Of a stretch of 23,956 nt of DNA, positions 20,342-23,956 are shown piece after piece (positions within the stretch are counted from its first letter, which is position 1; each line of letters opens with the position of its first letter). The position numbers were made by a program, and so were the translations under genes. The stretch spans positions 1,526-25,481 of the forward strand of contig CAUDNR010000738.1 in the NCBI GenBank assembly GCA_958430865.1. The letters are read 5' to 3'. Below the pieces are notes generated by a model, which saw nothing but the letters and a program-made list of their open reading frames with translations, did no database searches and was not told the origin of the DNA. The DNA is from Entrophospora sp. SA101. Taxonomy: Eukaryota; Glomeromycota; Glomeromycetes; Entrophosporales; Entrophosporaceae.

Positions 20342-23220
20342 GCTCGATTCAAAAAACAAGACGATGAAGATGTATCAGGTAAATCTAAGGAATGGTTAAG
20401 AGCACAAAATGGTAAGGTTATACCTATAAAGTTATGCTATTTATTTCGTGCAACTATACGCATCTGGATCATTTGTTTTTTTAGGGAATACTGACTGGTA
20501 TAAATAGGCATTGGACAATATGGAACAGCAATAGGAAATTTTAATTTACACTAGAGATATAATAATTGAGTAAGAAACAAATCACCTTACTGTGCAACAT
20601 CTGCATTACTTTATATTGTATTACATAATAATAATAAACGCGAATGAAAAAAATTTGTTTTTATTTGATTTCCCAAACAATTTTAATAATATGAAGCAAG
20701 CCACGGTTATTTAGAAGAAACTTTATCGAAAAATTGGACACCTGATGAATTTTGTAAATGGTATATATCAAATGAGAGTTTTGCAGAAGACAAAAGAAGA
20801 ATATTGGATCACATTAAGAAAAGTCTTGAAAACATAAACTTATCACTGAAAAGGCGTAGGATATAATTGTGTGCAAATGTAGAAGATTCTATTTGCTCTT
20901 CTGTTGCGCATGATTTAAGAGGCAGGTGAAAGATTTTGGACTGTGCCAAGAGACACCAATGGACTATTCGTCCGCTGGGTGTTGAACTATTCGTTCGCCG
21001 CAGCCTGTCAAATTTTTTTCATTATATTTGTAGATGTTAAAAAACACAAAGATGATGGCTATATACTTTGAACAACTCAAGCTCACCATTCAGAATAAAC
21101 GAAAGAGTTCAGCGATTAAAGAATATATCTACACAATTGGCTGAAATTGAATATATTAAGGTACCTTTTTTTTCAATGACATTATTTTAAACATCTGCTA
21201 GGATATCTAAATATCTGTTATAAAGACAGCACAGTTGCGGAACCATATAAATGCAGCAGTAAAGGTGCACAATCAGATTGCTGAAGATTTTGTAGCAGTT
21301 GGTCAGAAATGGCAAAAGAGGTAATTTTGATAATTTACAGAGTAGTTTTCAACTTTTACTTTGTTTACCTGTTTATTTTATGCTATTAGTGAAAAACACT
21401 GAAAAAGAAGAGATTTCATATGTTCATAACCCAAGGTAGGCATAATCAGCCTGTACCATTTTCTTTAATTTTATACTTAATAATAATTGCAATTTGTTTT
21501 TATTACTGCAAGTCATGAATATAAAGATAATAGAGGTATTTTGCAGGATTCTCAGTATGATGTAAATCAAGTGGAAAGCATTTATTTAAAAGAACTTGCT
21601 TTGGTTGAGGTCCGTACTTTAATCTTCTTATATATCACATTTTTTGTTAATATTCATCACTCAAGTTTTTGTATTTATACACAGGCTTCAAAAAATCCAA
21701 TTTATGTGAAACTTCTTGGTGTTGGAAATGAAATTGCATGATATGTAATTGTGTCCCAATTTGCATGATCCTATTAGAGGGTTATTTAATGAAAATGAGT
21801 GGGAAAGTTTAGAATGGTCTTGGATCAAGTTTTCTTGACTTGCTTATGTCTAGTTAACTGTAATCTGTTTTTCTCTGCAATTAATCAAATGTTATTATTC
21901 TAAGGCTGAAAAGAAAGTTATGGATTCACATCCAAATCTATTGGAGCCAGTTGATAAAGATATTAAATATCTATTAGATAAAATATAATCCAGCTCTTAA
22001 ACAAGCAAGAACAGATTATCATATTAATCTTGATTAACTGGGTGATGTTATCAACAAAAACCCATTTTAAGACATGACTGAAAGAAATCCATACAAATTT
22101 AGCAGAGATTGGCCAATCCAATGGGTTCAACGGATTTATAGCAATATGTAAGGCTGTTGTTTATGGTTAATGTCAATATCTTGTTTCTTGTTAATCTTTT
22201 TCTGTATTTTGCAGTTTGACTTGTTTCCAAACACCCATTAATATTCTCAATGATATTACTGCATCAGAATTAAGGTTGTGGGTGAAACTCCTCCAGAAAT
22301 CAATCAACAGAGTTTTGACAGGTTACACATTAATTGTTTATTAGAGTTTTGGCAGAGTTTTGCATTTGGAGGTTTTGTCAATATCAGGGTTTTGACAAGG
22401 TATATACTAATTGCACATTAGAGTTTCAACAGAGTTTTGACAGTCATTAAGAGATTTTGGCAAGAAACCTTAATCAGAATACTCTTACCATGATTGGATT
22501 GTTAATCGTTTATGGGAGGATGTTTTTCTAAATTTAAATAGCATCATACATATGCGGACATATTTCTCTTTTTTTATGTATCTTTTCTATATTTATGTGA
22601 CTAATATGAAATTTGTCAATCAGAGGTGAAGTTGAAAACACAGGATGAAAATCCCAAAAAAATCCTGAAAGCCAACACTGATCTATTGGCTGGTATCATT
22701 ATGCTATCTTAATAATGAAAGTTATGTGTCTAGACTTACAGGTTGCTTTTGGTGAGGTTGTAGGTAATGCATATGGTACAGATAATACAAAAAGAGATGG
22801 AGACTGAGAAAAATTGTTAAAAGGTGAATAAAAATTTGATTTTTTAATCTTGTTGAAATTGTGGCATCATCATTAACACCTTTAATTTGTAATATACATG
22901 CAATTATCACTTTTCAAACTTCAGCAACTATTAAAAGAAAGAAAAGTTAATGAGTCAGTCAGATCTTGAGAAACTGGAAACATTCTGAATTCTAGTTTAT
23001 AGTGAGTAATAATGCACATGTCACATTATAATTGTATCTAACACTCTGATGATAACCTTTAATGACCTTCATTTGGGAAGAAAAAGATTTCAAATTCTAC
23101 TCAATGCATCATGTTGATGATATTTATCTAGTTGACCAGTTTGATGGATTCACAATTTCTAACACAGCAGTCAAGCTCAGAGAGATTCCATATATTATTC
23201 ATACAATGCTTGGATTTAAG
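20342..23220 (+). pseudogene. Heavily decayed multi-exon gene with a PD-(D/E)XK-like C-terminal part
   Basis: Exon-like blocks with splice borders succeed one another. They include 20342-20411 (KSKEWLRAQN), 20485 onward (NTDWYK, TAG at 20505), 20693-20925 (SKNWTPDEFCKWY, TAA at 20864), the block ending 21160 (RINERVQRLKNIST), 21217-21320 (LRNHINAAVKVHNQ), 21487-21609 joined to 21685-21739, and 21905-22147 (frameshift and two TAA). Next is 22216-22556, split by a transposon, then 22624-22823 with TGA at 22646, 22679 and 22805, and finally 23062-23220 (FYSMHHVDDIYLVDQFDGFT). The 22147/22215 splice gives a clean RIYSNI-LTCFQTP join. The GT donor expected after CGGAC at about 22556 reads AT, a probable mutation. 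GEVENTG, VAFGEVVGNAYGTDN and the late beta-rich block resemble C-terminal nuclease-like domains of large fungal repeat families; this is recognition from memory, without a search. It is certainly non-functional as it stands. Confidence 0.6.
22271..22472 (+). mobile_element. 202-bp hAT-like MITE (family B) inside an exon of the decayed gene
   Basis: Perfect 8-bp duplications ATCAGAAT lie at 22263-22270 and 22473-22480. The left end is TAAGGTTGTGGGTGAAACTC; the right end, reverse-complemented, is TAAGGTTTCTTGCCAAAATC. The left half matches the 8754-8947 copy closely. It introduces stops into its host exon; removing it with one duplication restores the frame ...ITASEYSYHDWIVNRLW.... Non-coding. 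Confidence 0.88.
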
Positions 23221-23956
23221 GTAACAAACCATAATTCAATATATCACTGCATATGTTATTTCATGGTTTTTTATTTGCAATTTTTTAACCATTGTTCCTA
23301 ATTGGCATGTAGTTTTGAGTGTTGAACCTATATGAGTATATTGATTCACTAATGGTAAATAAGCCCCGCTTTGGACATTGTGAAATTCCATAAAAATTAT
23401 GTATATACTTGATTGATAATGCAAATTTTTATAATAAGATATCAAATAATTTTCAAAACTAACAAATAAAACTTTCTGAGATATAAATTAAAGATTCACC
23501 TTGATTTCATGATCAAAGTATCTATGATTTTTATTTATGACTACATGGATGGATTTTTCAGAAGATATCATTACTATGGTATCTTTTGCTGATATTTATG
23601 AAATGATTCAATTGTATTTACATCAAGAAGCTCCTATTGATGATGAAATAATGTGTATAATGAATACCCTTTGGTACTTTATTATGTTCCAAATATTTGT
23701 TCGTAAAATATTTATATCAATCAAGCTTTACCTCCAAATGTCTATCATTATTAGCATTTCCCAATTGGTAATTGAATTTCACTTGATAGTGAATTCTCAT
23801 CAACATTTTGGTTATTGATTCTTGATTGGATTCATTAAATAAATATTCTTGCAAATCATCATTATCTACTGCACATTCAATTGGGGTGTTACACATCAGT
23901 ATAAACACAAACATAGTTGAGCACACTTATAAAAAACTATATGTAAGGATTTTTTA
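23221..23956. other. Unresolved right edge, AT-rich
   Basis: Downstream of the decayed gene no clear coding region was found on the plus strand. A plus frame at 23537-23818 starts plausibly (SEDIITMVSFADIYEMIQ) but drifts into low-complexity Ile/Phe sequence. A minus-strand exon candidate covers much of 23732-23926 and is listed separately. Confidence 0.4.
23732..23926 (-). CDS. Possible first exon of a minus-strand gene, unknown
   Basis: From an ATG at 23926 the minus strand encodes 65 residues, including IECAVDNDDLQEYLFNESNQ and LGNANNDRHLE, and ends exactly at a GTAAAG donor (23731 leftward) in phase 0. The composition is protein-like rather than AT-driven. No continuing exon could be fixed, and the plus-strand frame over the same bases competes with it. 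It could be a chance frame or a gene remnant. Confidence 0.25.

Noticed and set aside
20930..21005. tRNA-like or other structured RNA in the relatively GC-rich patch with GTTCGCC
   Set aside because: No cloverleaf, A box or B box can be assembled. It contains a short imperfect duplication (GACTATTCGTCCGC / GAACTATTCGTTCGCC) and probably lies in an intron.

Overview
The window reads as nuclear DNA of an AT-rich fungus. Genes are split by many short introns with GT(A/R)AGT-like donors and TAG/CAG/AAG acceptors. There is a eukaryotic Ski2-type helicase, a large Asn/Ser-rich disordered protein, and dense remnants of high-copy repeat genes. The style fits arbuscular mycorrhizal (Glomeromycotina-like) fungi, but this is inferred from composition and gene style, not from a marker gene.

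Layout, left to right. 45-3851: the 3' part of an intact, 17-exon SKI2 RNA helicase gene (N-terminal part off the left edge). 3962-8215: a long multi-exon gene of an RNase H-like (possibly transposase-derived) protein with a SAP motif. It is broken by three in-frame TGA codons and a 1-base deletion, and a small inverted-repeat transposon sits inside its first exon. 8216-11389: an intergenic repeat field with three short transposons, each flanked by 8-bp target-site duplications. 11390-11908: a decayed gene fragment. 11909-13502: intergenic, holding two nested hairpin transposons. 13503-14160: a second decayed gene. 14161-16457: the upstream region and probable 5' UTR intron of the next gene. 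16458-18992: an intact single-exon 844-residue disordered protein with an RVSF motif. 18993-20341: 3' flank. 20342-23220: a heavily decayed multi-exon gene whose C-terminal part resembles PD-(D/E)XK-like repeat-family proteins, with another transposon inside one of its exons. 23221-23956: unresolved, with one possible minus-strand exon.

The main result is a set of seven short non-autonomous DNA transposons in three or four families. Five have clear terminal inverted repeats; for the 133-bp family these are imperfect. Five have perfect 8-bp target duplications (CATGAACC, CTCACTAT, TTTTAGAC, ATCAGAAT, TGTGGCAC) and two have 7/8 matches. This is the signature of hAT-like elements. Two copies landed in coding exons. 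One (4725-4857 plus its 8-bp duplication) adds exactly 47 stop-free codons. The other (22271-22472) can be removed on paper to restore a continuous reading frame. In the 12744-13057 cluster the order of insertion can be read from the duplications.

No autonomous hAT transposase was recognised, so the source of mobilisation is outside the window or unidentified. The nonsense codons of the broken genes, and the differences between the two copies of the 133-bp element, are nearly all explicable as C-to-T changes. In the element, all four CpGs of one copy are TpG/CpA in the other. This suggests methylcytosine deamination acting on repeats.
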